A stretch of DNA of 35,087 nucleotides from Flavobacteriaceae bacterium. GTDB taxonomy: Bacteria; Bacteroidota; Bacteroidia; Flavobacteriales; Flavobacteriaceae. A program made the position numbers and the translations under genes. Below are positions 16,351 through 22,769 of the stretch, piece after piece. Position 1 is the first letter of the stretch; every line of letters begins with the position of its first letter. The notes below the pieces were generated by a model. It saw only the letters and a list, made by a program, of their open reading frames with translations, was not told the DNA's origin and did no database searches. The stretch lies in assembly GCA_029942185.1 (NCBI GenBank), contig JAOZTK010000006.1:1-35087 (forward strand), given 5' to 3'.

Positions 16351-16845
16351 GAAAGATGTTAGACTTTAAGATTATAGACTCTAGACCGATTTGTTTAACA
16401 GTTTAAAATTTATTGTCTAGTATTTAAATATATAAAAGATGGTAAAGCATAATTTTAGAAAACTGAAAATTTGGAAAAAAAGTTTAGAGTTAGTTTTTGA
16501 AACATATAGAATCACTAAAACTTTTTCAACTGATGAAAGGTATGGTTTAACGAGTCAACTAATTAGGTGTTCAGTTTCTATTCCATCGAATATAGCAGAA
16601 GGAACCAGTAAAAATTCTGATAAACATTTTAAAACTTTTCTTGAAACGAGTTTAGGATCAGCTTTTGAATGGGAAACTCAGAATATAATTGCCAGAGGGC
16701 TAGGTTATATTACAAATGAAAAATTTAACGAATTATAAAAAACCATAGACGAAATACAGAAAATGATAGTTGGATTTATGGATAAATTATCAATATAAGA
16801 AGTATTTGTCTATTGTCTAACATCTAACAATCTAATATCTTAATT
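16351..16845 (+). mobile_element. IVS-like cassette 1 between fadN and fadA
   Basis: The gap between fadN and fadA contains a four-helix-bundle ORF bounded by complementary ends. The left arm aagatgttagactttaagat (16353-16372) pairs with the right arm atctaacaatctaatatctt (16822-16841) at 16 of 20 positions, or 17 counting a G-U pair. Related ttagac/gtctaa blocks extend the pairing inward (16374-16386 and around 16808-16820). The transcript could fold into a long imperfect stem with the ORF in the loop, as in 23S rRNA intervening sequences. The right arm ends 4 bases before the fadA ATG. Confidence 0.6.
16439..16798 (+). pseudogene. Four-helix-bundle (IVP/S23 family) gene with in-frame stop
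   Basis: The reading frame opens at ATG 16439 and gives 99 residues to a TAA at 16736-16738. It then continues in the same frame for 19 codons (KTIDEIQKMIVGFMDKLSI) to a second TAA ending at 16798. That tail is the expected fourth helix of the family, so the first stop is a nonsense mutation in a gene of about 119 residues. Family hallmarks are present: LKIWKKSLELV, TDERYGLTSQLIRCSVSIPSNIAEGTSKNSDKHF and FLETSLGSAFEWETQ. These proteins form pentameric basic bundles and are typically encoded inside rRNA intervening sequences or next to diversity-generating retroelements. The 99-residue product may still be made, but it would lack helix 4. Confidence 0.75.
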
Positions 16846-18030
16846 ATGAAAACAGCATATATAGTAAAAGGATACAGAACAGCAGTAGGAAAAGCACCAA
16901 GGGGTGTATTCCGATTTAAAAGACCCGATGAAATGGCGGCTGAAACCATTGAATACTTGTTGAAGAAAATACCGCAATTAGATAAAAAACGTATTGACGA
17001 TGTCATTGTCGGAAATGCCATGCCCGAAGCAGAGCAGGGTCTTAATATCGGAAGATTAGTCTCTCTTATGGGCTTAAAAATTGATGATGTAGCGGGTATG
17101 ACTGTCAACCGTTATTGTGCATCAGGGCTCGAAACTATCAGTATAGCAATAGCAAAGATTCAATCTGGAATGGCCGATTGTATCATTGCCGGTGGAGTCG
17201 AAAGCATGAGTTATATTCCGATGGGTGGCTACCGTGCCGTTCCGGATTATAAAACAACCAAAGAAGGTCATGAAGATTATTATTGGGGAATGGGTTTGAC
17301 TGCAGAAGCAGTAGCACAACAGTTTAAAGTGTCGCGAGAAGATCAAGATGAATTTGCATTTAAATCACATCAAAAAGCCTTAAAAGCTATAGACAATGGT
17401 ACGTTTAAAGATGATATTGCACCTATGAATATTGAAGAAATTTATATGGATGCAAATGGGAAGAAACAAACCAAATCATACGTAGTAGATACAGATGAAG
17501 GGCCACGAAGAGGGACTTCAATTGAAGCTTTGGCTAAATTAAGACCTGTTTTTGCGGCAGGTGGAAGTGTCACAGCCGGTAATTCTTCTCAAATGAGTGA
17601 TGGCGCTTCATTTTTTATGATTATGAGTGAGGAAATGATAAAAGAACTCAATATTGAGCCTATTGCTAGATTAGTATCTTATGCTGCAGTGGGTGTTGAC
17701 CCTCGCATTATGGGAATGGGACCCGTTGCAGCCGTTCCAAAAGCACTAAAACGAGCCGGCATGCAAATAAAAGACATGGAACTTTTAGAACTAAATGAGG
17801 CTTTTGCATCCCAATCAGTAGCCGTAATGAGAGAGTTGGATTTAAATCCGGATATCGTCAATGTAAATGGTGGAGCCATTGCATTAGGACATCCATTGGG
17901 CTGTACAGGTGCTAAACTATCGGTGCAATTATTAAACGAAATGCGCCGACGTAAAAATAAATTTGGTATGGTAACCATGTGTGTGGGTGCCGGGCAAGGA
18001 GCAGCAGGTGTCTTTGAGTTGCTCAAGTAG
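16846..18030 (+). CDS. fadA: Acetyl-CoA acyltransferase (3-ketoacyl-CoA thiolase)
   Basis: 394 residues, standard for degradative thiolases. Nucleophile Cys91 lies in NRYCASGLE, His349 in GGAIALGHPLGCTGA, and acid/base Cys379 in MCVGAGQGAA. It cleaves 3-ketoacyl-CoA with CoA to release acetyl-CoA, the last beta-oxidation step, presumably with FadN. The long chain-length preference is inferred from operon context, since short-chain acetyl-CoA acetyltransferases look similar. It lies between the two IVS-like cassettes; its ATG follows the right arm of cassette 1 by 4 bases and its stop abuts cassette 2. Confidence 0.94.
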   Translation: MKTAYIVKGYRTAVGKAPRGVFRFKRPDEMAAETIEYLLKKIPQLDKKRIDDVIVGNAMPEAEQGLNIGRLVSLMGLKIDDVAGMTVNRYCASGLETISIAIAKIQSGMADCIIAGGVESMSYIPMGGYRAVPDYKTTKEGHEDYYWGMGLTAEAVAQQFKVSREDQDEFAFKSHQKALKAIDNGTFKDDIAPMNIEEIYMDANGKKQTKSYVVDTDEGPRRGTSIEALAKLRPVFAAGGSVTAGNSSQMSDGASFFMIMSEEMIKELNIEPIARLVSYAAVGVDPRIMGMGPVAAVPKALKRAGMQIKDMELLELNEAFASQSVAVMRELDLNPDIVNVNGGAIALGHPLGCTGAKLSVQLLNEMRRRKNKFGMVTMCVGAGQGAAGVFELLK

Positions 18031-18469
18031 TGTAAATCAAGAGTAAAGAAAAGAGAAAGAAGATAAAAGACGTAAATGGGTAAAGAACTTAGACATAATT
18101 ATACGAATTTAAAAATTTGGAAGTTAGGATTAGAATTTCCAAAACATAAAAGATATAACTTGAGTTCCCAAATGAGTAGGTGTTCAATTTCAATTCCTAG
18201 TAATATTTCAGAAGGATCGGCAAGAACAGATAAATCATTTTCTCATTTTCTTGACATTTCATTAGGTTTATCTTTTGAATTAGGGACACAATTATTAATA
18301 GCAAACCATAAGAAATATATTAACAAAACAGTTTTAACAAATCTTGAAGAAAAATTAGCGGAGTTTCAAAGAATGACTATGAGTTTTCAAAATGGTTTAA
18401 GTTGAATAGAAAATGATTCAATTTTTTTTCTTTTCTCTCTTTTCTTTTTTCTAACAAAAAATTACAATT
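18031..18469 (+). mobile_element. IVS-like cassette 2 between fadA and fadE
   Basis: The gap between fadA and fadE holds a second four-helix-bundle ORF. The left flank (18040-18070) is almost pure purine and the right flank (18421-18451) almost pure pyrimidine. The core aaagaaaagaga (18045-18056) is exactly complementary to tctcttttcttt (18436-18447), and further A/G against T/C pairing is possible on both sides. The architecture matches cassette 1, but the end sequences are unrelated. That argues for two separate acquisitions rather than a local duplication. Confidence 0.6.
18076..18405 (+). CDS. Four-helix-bundle (IVP/S23 family) protein, helix 1 shortened
   Basis: 109 residues. Family hallmarks are YTNLKIWKLGLE, HKRYNLSSQMSRCSISIPSNISEGSARTDKSFSHFLDISLGLSFELGTQLLIA and the last helix LEEKLAEFQRMTMSFQNGLS. 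Compared with the relative at 16439, 11 residues are missing between IW and the F that precedes the RY-LSSQ motif, which looks like an in-frame 33-base deletion inside helix 1. The other helices are intact. It may be a non-functional remnant or a tolerated variant. Function is unknown for all intergenic members of this family. It sits inside IVS-like cassette 2 and was probably acquired separately from the first copy, since the two proteins differ markedly. Confidence 0.7.
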   Translation: MGKELRHNYTNLKIWKLGLEFPKHKRYNLSSQMSRCSISIPSNISEGSARTDKSFSHFLDISLGLSFELGTQLLIANHKKYINKTVLTNLEEKLAEFQRMTMSFQNGLS

Positions 18470-20275
18470 ATGAGTACAGACAAATCAGCAATTAAAGGAG
18501 GAGAATTCCTAATCAAAGAAGTAAAAAGTGAAGATATTTTTATCACTGAAGAATTTACGGAAGAACAGCAAATGATGCGTGATGCCGTCAAAGAATTTGG
18601 AGAACGCGAAATTATTCCCTATCGCGAAAGATTCGAGAAAAAAGATTATGCATTAACCGAAGAAACCATGCATAAATTAGGTGATATGGGGTTTTTGGGA
18701 ATTTCTATTCCGGATCAATATGGAGGTATGGGTATGGGATTTGTTTCAACGATGTTAGTGACAGATTTTATATCAGGAACTTCCGGATCTATTGCTACAG
18801 CTTATGGAGCGCATACAGGTATTGGAACCATGCCTATTTATTTGTATGGAACTGAAGAACAAAAGCAAAAATATTTGCCGGATTTAACAGCAGGAAATAA
18901 ATTTGGTGCCTATTGTTTAACGGAACCTGAGGCCGGAAGTGATGCCAATTCAGGTAAAACAACAGCAACACTGACTGACGACGGGAAACATTATAATATC
19001 AGTGGTCAAAAAATATGGATTTCTAACGCTGCTTTTGCCAAAATACAAATTGTGTTTGCTCGAATTGAAGATGATAAAAATATTACAGCTTTTATTATCG
19101 AATATGATAAGGATAACCCAAACGGAATTACTTTTGGAGAAGAAGAACACAAGCTAGGAATACGAGCTTCCTCTACACGCCAAGTTTTTTACTCGGACAC
19201 AAAAATACCGGTCGAAAATATGCTTTCAGAAAGAGGTAAAGGATTTAAAATTGCATTAAATTCATTGAATGTCGGACGAATTAAACTAGCAGCGGCTTGT
19301 AATGATTCACAGAGACGTATTATTAATGAATCTGTAAAATATGCCAATGAACGTATTCAATTTAAAACACCTATTGCTCAATTTGGTGCTATTAAAAAGA
19401 AATTAGCCGATATGAGTACAAAGGCTTTTGTTAGTGATGCCGGTGTTTATCGTGCAGCGATGGATATTGAAAATAAAATTAATGAGTTGATTGCCGGCGG
19501 TAAAAGTATGAACAAAGCCAAATTGAAAGCTTATGAAGAGTTTGCAATTGAAGCGGCGATTCTTAAAGTTTATGTGTCAGAAGCAATCCAAGAAGTAAGT
19601 GATGAAGGAATACAGATTTTTGGAGGAATGGGCTTTTCAGAAGACACCCCTATGGAATCTGCCTGGCGTGATGCGAGAATTACAAGAATTTACGAAGGAA
19701 CGAACGAAATAAATCGTTTGTTATCCGTTTCTATGCTGCTTAAAAAAGCGATGAAAGGGGAATTAGATATATTAGGACCTGCTACAGCTGTGGGTAAAAG
19801 CCTGATGGCGATACCTTCCTTTGATGTTCCTGATTACAGTGTATTATTCTCCGAAGAAAAAGAGATGATCGATAAACTAAAAAAAGCTTTTTTAATGGTA
19901 GCCGGAAGTGCTGTCCAAAAATATGCCATGGATTTACAAAATCACCAACAGCTAATATTGTCAGTTGCTGAATTAATGATTGAGATTTATATGGCAGAAT
20001 CAGCGATATTGAAAGCAGAAAAATTAGCAAAAAGGGATTCTGAAGAAAAAGTTTCCGGACAAATAGCGATGGCAAAACTTAATTTGTTTAATGCGGTAGA
20101 AAGCATTACTAGAAATGCAAAAGAAGCGATATTGTATTTTTCGGAAGGTGATGAACAACGCATGATATTAATGGGTTTAAAACGATTTACAAAATATACA
20201 AATCAACCGAATCCTCTTGCATTACGTAAACAAATTGCAAAAGAATTGACTGAGGCGAATGAGTATTGTTTTTAA
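18470..20275 (+). CDS. fadE: Long acyl-CoA dehydrogenase (FadE-type, extended C-terminus)
   Basis: 601 residues. The ACAD core spans about 25-430: FAD/substrate segment FGAYCLTEPEAGSDAN, C-terminal signature IQIFGGMGFSEDTPMESAWRDARITRIYEGTNEINRLL and putative catalytic Glu409. About 170 further helical residues follow, as in VLCAD/ACAD9 and Bacillus FadE (about 594 residues), where the extension supports dimerisation or membrane association. It carries out the first, FAD-linked oxidation of long-chain acyl-CoA. It is the last gene of marR-fadN-fadA-fadE and is followed by a hairpin terminator. The start at 18470 lies 18 bases after the pyrimidine arm of cassette 2. Confidence 0.94.
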   Translation: MSTDKSAIKGGEFLIKEVKSEDIFITEEFTEEQQMMRDAVKEFGEREIIPYRERFEKKDYALTEETMHKLGDMGFLGISIPDQYGGMGMGFVSTMLVTDFISGTSGSIATAYGAHTGIGTMPIYLYGTEEQKQKYLPDLTAGNKFGAYCLTEPEAGSDANSGKTTATLTDDGKHYNISGQKIWISNAAFAKIQIVFARIEDDKNITAFIIEYDKDNPNGITFGEEEHKLGIRASSTRQVFYSDTKIPVENMLSERGKGFKIALNSLNVGRIKLAAACNDSQRRIINESVKYANERIQFKTPIAQFGAIKKKLADMSTKAFVSDAGVYRAAMDIENKINELIAGGKSMNKAKLKAYEEFAIEAAILKVYVSEAIQEVSDEGIQIFGGMGFSEDTPMESAWRDARITRIYEGTNEINRLLSVSMLLKKAMKGELDILGPATAVGKSLMAIPSFDVPDYSVLFSEEKEMIDKLKKAFLMVAGSAVQKYAMDLQNHQQLILSVAELMIEIYMAESAILKAEKLAKRDSEEKVSGQIAMAKLNLFNAVESITRNAKEAILYFSEGDEQRMILMGLKRFTKYTNQPNPLALRKQIAKELTEANEYCF

Positions 20276-20308
20276 ATATAGATAAGATAAATAGAAATAA
20301 GAATCAAG

Positions 20309-20346
20309 AAACAAGACTTCTAACAACTAGATTTGTCTTGTTTTTT
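20309..20346 (+). terminator. Intrinsic terminator of the fad operon
   Basis: aaacaagac (20309-20317) pairs with gtcttgttt (20335-20343) across a 17-base loop, and the right arm runs into a T-tract. It lies 33 bases after the fadE stop and overlaps the region just upstream of the next gene's -7 box. Confidence 0.7.
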
Positions 20347-20350
20347 GTAT

Positions 20351-20358
20351 TATATTTG
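20351..20358 (+). promoter_or_regulatory. -7 box for the outer-membrane-type protein gene
   Basis: TATATTTG is an exact TAnnTTTG, 60 bases before the ATG at 20418 and just after the fad terminator. A TTTG at 20332-20335 could be the -33 element, though the 15-base spacing is short. Confidence 0.4.
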
Positions 20359-20417
20359 TTAGAGTTTAAACAAAAAATAAAGATAAATAGAACTTTAAAT
20401 CTTTATTAAAGTATGTC

Positions 20418-20996
20418 ATGAGAAAAAATTTAGTTTTTGTCTTGTTTTTATTTTCAATTCTATGTAGCGGACAAAATAGAATTGATGGCTATGCGATCAG
20501 CTCTAAATTGGGTGTTTTATATAGTTCAGGGATAAATGATGGTTTAGCAGGTGGCATAGAAGTGAGTTTATTAAAAAAATCTAGGATATATTCTCTAGTT
20601 TTTAGCGGAGGAGGAGAATTTATTACATTTGCGTTACCTCGTGAAGAAATGAATTTTTTAGATGTTTTATATGGAGGGTTTAAAGACTTTAACAATCACC
20701 TTTTCAGAATTCAATATCAAGGAGGAATAGGTGCTGTTTGGGGTGTAAAACGGGGGCAATACTTGTATAGTACTGGTGGAACAGGAGGATGGTTCAATCT
20801 CTTTTCAACAAGCCATCACGAACGATTGTCATATTTTAATATAGGTCTTCCAATAAAGATAGGTTTCAAGATTATTCCGCTACGGCAATTGAGTATTGGT
20901 ATCGATATACTTGCTAATATCAACACAGAAAGCCCCTCTTTTATGCCAATGATAAGTTTAGAATTTGGAAAACTAAAAGCTAAAAAGTTAAAATAG
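20418..20996 (+). CDS. Small exported protein, probable outer-membrane beta-barrel
   Basis: 192 residues. A signal peptide covers about 1-18 (VFVLFLFSILCSGQ). The rest alternates short amphipathic, glycine- and aromatic-rich strands (GVLYSSGINDGLAGGIEVSLL, LFRIQYQGGIGAVWGVKRGQYLYST, YFNIGLPIKIGFKII, LSIGIDILANI), ending in a hydrophobic strand with SLEFGK. This fits an eight-strand OmpW/OMP_b-brl-like barrel of unknown role. The Cys near the cleavage site is followed by SGQ, so a lipoprotein is less likely than signal peptidase I cleavage. No specific family recognised. Confidence 0.65.
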   Translation: MRKNLVFVLFLFSILCSGQNRIDGYAISSKLGVLYSSGINDGLAGGIEVSLLKKSRIYSLVFSGGGEFITFALPREEMNFLDVLYGGFKDFNNHLFRIQYQGGIGAVWGVKRGQYLYSTGGTGGWFNLFSTSHHERLSYFNIGLPIKIGFKIIPLRQLSIGIDILANINTESPSFMPMISLEFGKLKAKKLK

Positions 20997-21045
20997 AATA
21001 AAATAACTTTACCAAAGTTTTTTAAACCTTTATAGATTCGTAATT

Positions 21046-21675
21046 ATGAAGAGATTTAATATAAATAGATGGAATAGAAAAGAACAATACAATTTTTTTA
21101 AAGATTATGAAGATCCGTTTTTTAGTATTAGTCTTAATGTAGACATTACGAATCTATACTCTTTTTGTAAAAAAAATGATTTGTCATTTATGCTTTCTCT
21201 GTACTACTATATGATGGAAGTGGCAAATAGTATACTCGAATTTCGATTGCGAATAGTCAATGGGGAAATTTATGATGTAGAAAATATGCTAATGGGTTCT
21301 ACGGTATTAAATAAAGACAATACTTTTTTCTTTTGTTACTTTCCATCTAATGAGTCGGTGGAAGTATACAATAGAGTAGGAAAAGAATTGATAGATAAGA
21401 TTAAAAAAAACAATTCAGGTTTTGAGGATAAAGAAGAGGATTTGGCAGTTATTCACGGTAGCGTATTGCCTTGGCTCTCATTTACGAGTATCAAACATGC
21501 AAGAAAGGGAGATGAGAAAGACAAAGGAATTCCTAAATTTGTATTCGGAAAGTATTTTGATCAAGCTGATAATAAACTGATGCCATTAACAATTGATGTA
21601 CACCATGCCTTGATGGACGGTTATCATGTAGCCTTATTTTTGGATCGTTTCCAAAAAAGAATCAATAAACTATAA
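21046..21675 (+). CDS. CAT-fold acyltransferase (chloramphenicol acetyltransferase-like)
   Basis: 209 residues, close to the CAT length. The family motif HHALMDGYH is near the C-terminus; His187 is the catalytic-base position and Asp191 the structural Asp. Other family features are FNINRWNRKEQYNFF at the start and LPWLSFTSIKHA in the middle. It should transfer an acyl group from acyl-CoA to a hydroxyl. CAT-like genes in Bacteroidetes chromosomes are common without a resistance phenotype, so the substrate is left open. It starts 49 bases after the outer-membrane-type gene and ends 12 bases before yaaA, so the three may be co-transcribed. Confidence 0.85.
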   Translation: MKRFNINRWNRKEQYNFFKDYEDPFFSISLNVDITNLYSFCKKNDLSFMLSLYYYMMEVANSILEFRLRIVNGEIYDVENMLMGSTVLNKDNTFFFCYFPSNESVEVYNRVGKELIDKIKKNNSGFEDKEEDLAVIHGSVLPWLSFTSIKHARKGDEKDKGIPKFVFGKYFDQADNKLMPLTIDVHHALMDGYHVALFLDRFQKRINKL

Positions 21676-21687
21676 ATTTTGAAATAG

Positions 21688-22437
21688 ATGAAAATCTTAT
21701 TATCACCGGCCAAAACGCTTGATTATAAAAGTGTTTTTCCTACAATAAAAACAAGTAAACCCATATTTGAGAAACAAGCGAATGCATTGAACACGGTACT
21801 TCAGTTAAAATCACCAAAACAACTAACTGAATTGATGTATGTTTCTGATAAGTTAGCCGAATTAAATTGGAAGCGGAATCAAGATTGGGAAAAGACAAAG
21901 GAAGTAAGACCGGCAGTTTATGCTTTTCAAGGAGCCGCTTATGTAGGTTTGGATGCTTATTCTATAAAGGAAAAAGACCTGGATTATTTAGAACGTACAC
22001 TTCGTATTTTATCGGGACAATACGGTATTTTAAGACCTTTTGATTTGATAAAACCCTATCGATTGGAAATGGGAAGTAAATTGCAAGTTGATAACTATAA
22101 AAGTCTATACGAATTCTGGGATGCTAAGGTGATCGACACAATAAACGATGAGCTAATAAGTGACGAAGTCGTTGTGAATTTGGCTAGCAATGAATATTTT
22201 AAAGTGATAAAACCAAAGCTTCTCAAAGCTAAAATAATTACACCAATTTTTAAAGATTACAAAAGTGGTCAATACAAAGTAATCAGTTTTTATGCTAAAA
22301 AAGCCCGTGGTAAAATGACTCGCTTTGCGGTTGATAACCAAATAGAAAACGTAGAGAAATTAAAAACATTTGCCGTGGATGGTTATGGATTTGATGAAAA
22401 ATTATCTACAAATACAGAGTGGGTTTTTACAAGATAA
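21688..22437 (+). CDS. yaaA: Peroxide stress protein YaaA (UPF0246)
   Basis: 249 residues, the usual length. The family N-terminus MKILLSPAKTLDYKS is present, along with AVYAFQGAAYVGLDA, the central RILSGQYGILRPFDLIKPYRLEMGSKL block, VVNLASNEYFKVI and the closing KARGKMTRFAVDN. E. coli YaaA lowers free iron and protects DNA under hydrogen peroxide stress and has a DNA-binding fold. The biochemical mechanism is not settled. It lies 12 bases after the CAT-like gene, with a decayed minus-strand fragment directly downstream. Confidence 0.93.
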   Translation: MKILLSPAKTLDYKSVFPTIKTSKPIFEKQANALNTVLQLKSPKQLTELMYVSDKLAELNWKRNQDWEKTKEVRPAVYAFQGAAYVGLDAYSIKEKDLDYLERTLRILSGQYGILRPFDLIKPYRLEMGSKLQVDNYKSLYEFWDAKVIDTINDELISDEVVVNLASNEYFKVIKPKLLKAKIITPIFKDYKSGQYKVISFYAKKARGKMTRFAVDNQIENVEKLKTFAVDGYGFDEKLSTNTEWVFTR

Positions 22438-22611
22438 TCTATTTTTTTCCTTTGTGTTTGAGCACTTTTACTTCCAAATAGGATATTTCCGGCAATATTG
22501 GTTACGTGCTCACGAACTCGTTCTAATTTTTTAAAGGTAAAAAACAAAAAGTAAAGTCCTAACTATATTACGATCCCTTTTTAAATCACTACTAATTGCC
22601 CGTAAAGAACT
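22438..22611 (-). pseudogene. Decayed fragment resembling the PhoU C-terminus
   Basis: On the minus strand two adjacent frames together give a PhoU-like C-terminal repeat. From 22611 the frame reads SSLRAISSDLKRDRNIVRTLLFVFYL and then meets a stop at 22531-22533. From 22538, in a neighbouring frame, it reads TFKKLERVREHVTNIAGNILFGSKSAQ. LERxxxHVTNIA is the PhoU metal-binding helix signature (usually LERIGDHATNIAE). The break implies a frameshift near 22540. An in-frame stop also lies upstream at about 22612, so nothing full length remains. It may be a relic of a phosphate-regulation gene. No pst genes are in the window. Confidence 0.5.
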
Positions 22612-22683
22612 TTAAGTTTTATAGTAGTTTTCTAGTTTTAGATTTAACTTAGACCTGTACTTCTCCCTTCTCACTTCAGTTCC

Positions 22684-22725
22684 TGACACTATGTCACCAA
22701 TTTTGTCATGGCATAATCATTGACA
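22684..22725 (+). promoter_or_regulatory. dnaK control region with sigma54-like promoter and TGACA/TGTCA repeats
   Basis: TGGCATAATCATTGACA (22709-22725) has the layout of a sigma54 -24/-12 promoter (TGGCACG-N4-TTGCA): the TGGCA block is exact and TTG is correctly spaced. It is imperfect at the -12 GC. Just upstream, tgacactatgtca (22684-22696) is a palindrome, and tgtca...tgaca recurs around the promoter (22704-22725). No TAnnTTTG box is seen. A start near 22737 would give a leader of about 33 bases. Confidence 0.4.
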
Positions 22726-22769
22726 TTAGACAAATTGTAAATATGTAAATAACTTAAAACAACTATAAA

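Larger units (their letters stand above)
22438..22769. other. Intergenic region yaaA-dnaK
   Basis: This 332-base gap holds the PhoU-like relic on the minus strand (22438-22611), a tgagcac/gtgctca pair (22459-22465, 22506-22512) inside it, and the dnaK control region (22684-22725). No intact gene is visible. Confidence 0.6.

Noticed and set aside
16801-16845. Short CRISPR-like or simple tandem repeat (tctaacat / tctaacaat / tctaatat)
   Set aside because: The units are 8-9 bases long without spacers and are better explained as one arm of the cassette 1 inverted pair.
21046-21675. Chloramphenicol resistance gene
   Set aside because: The CAT fold and the HHxxxDG motif are present, but there is no mobile context, and diverged chromosomal CAT-like proteins are widespread in Bacteroidetes. 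Resistance cannot be claimed from the motif alone.
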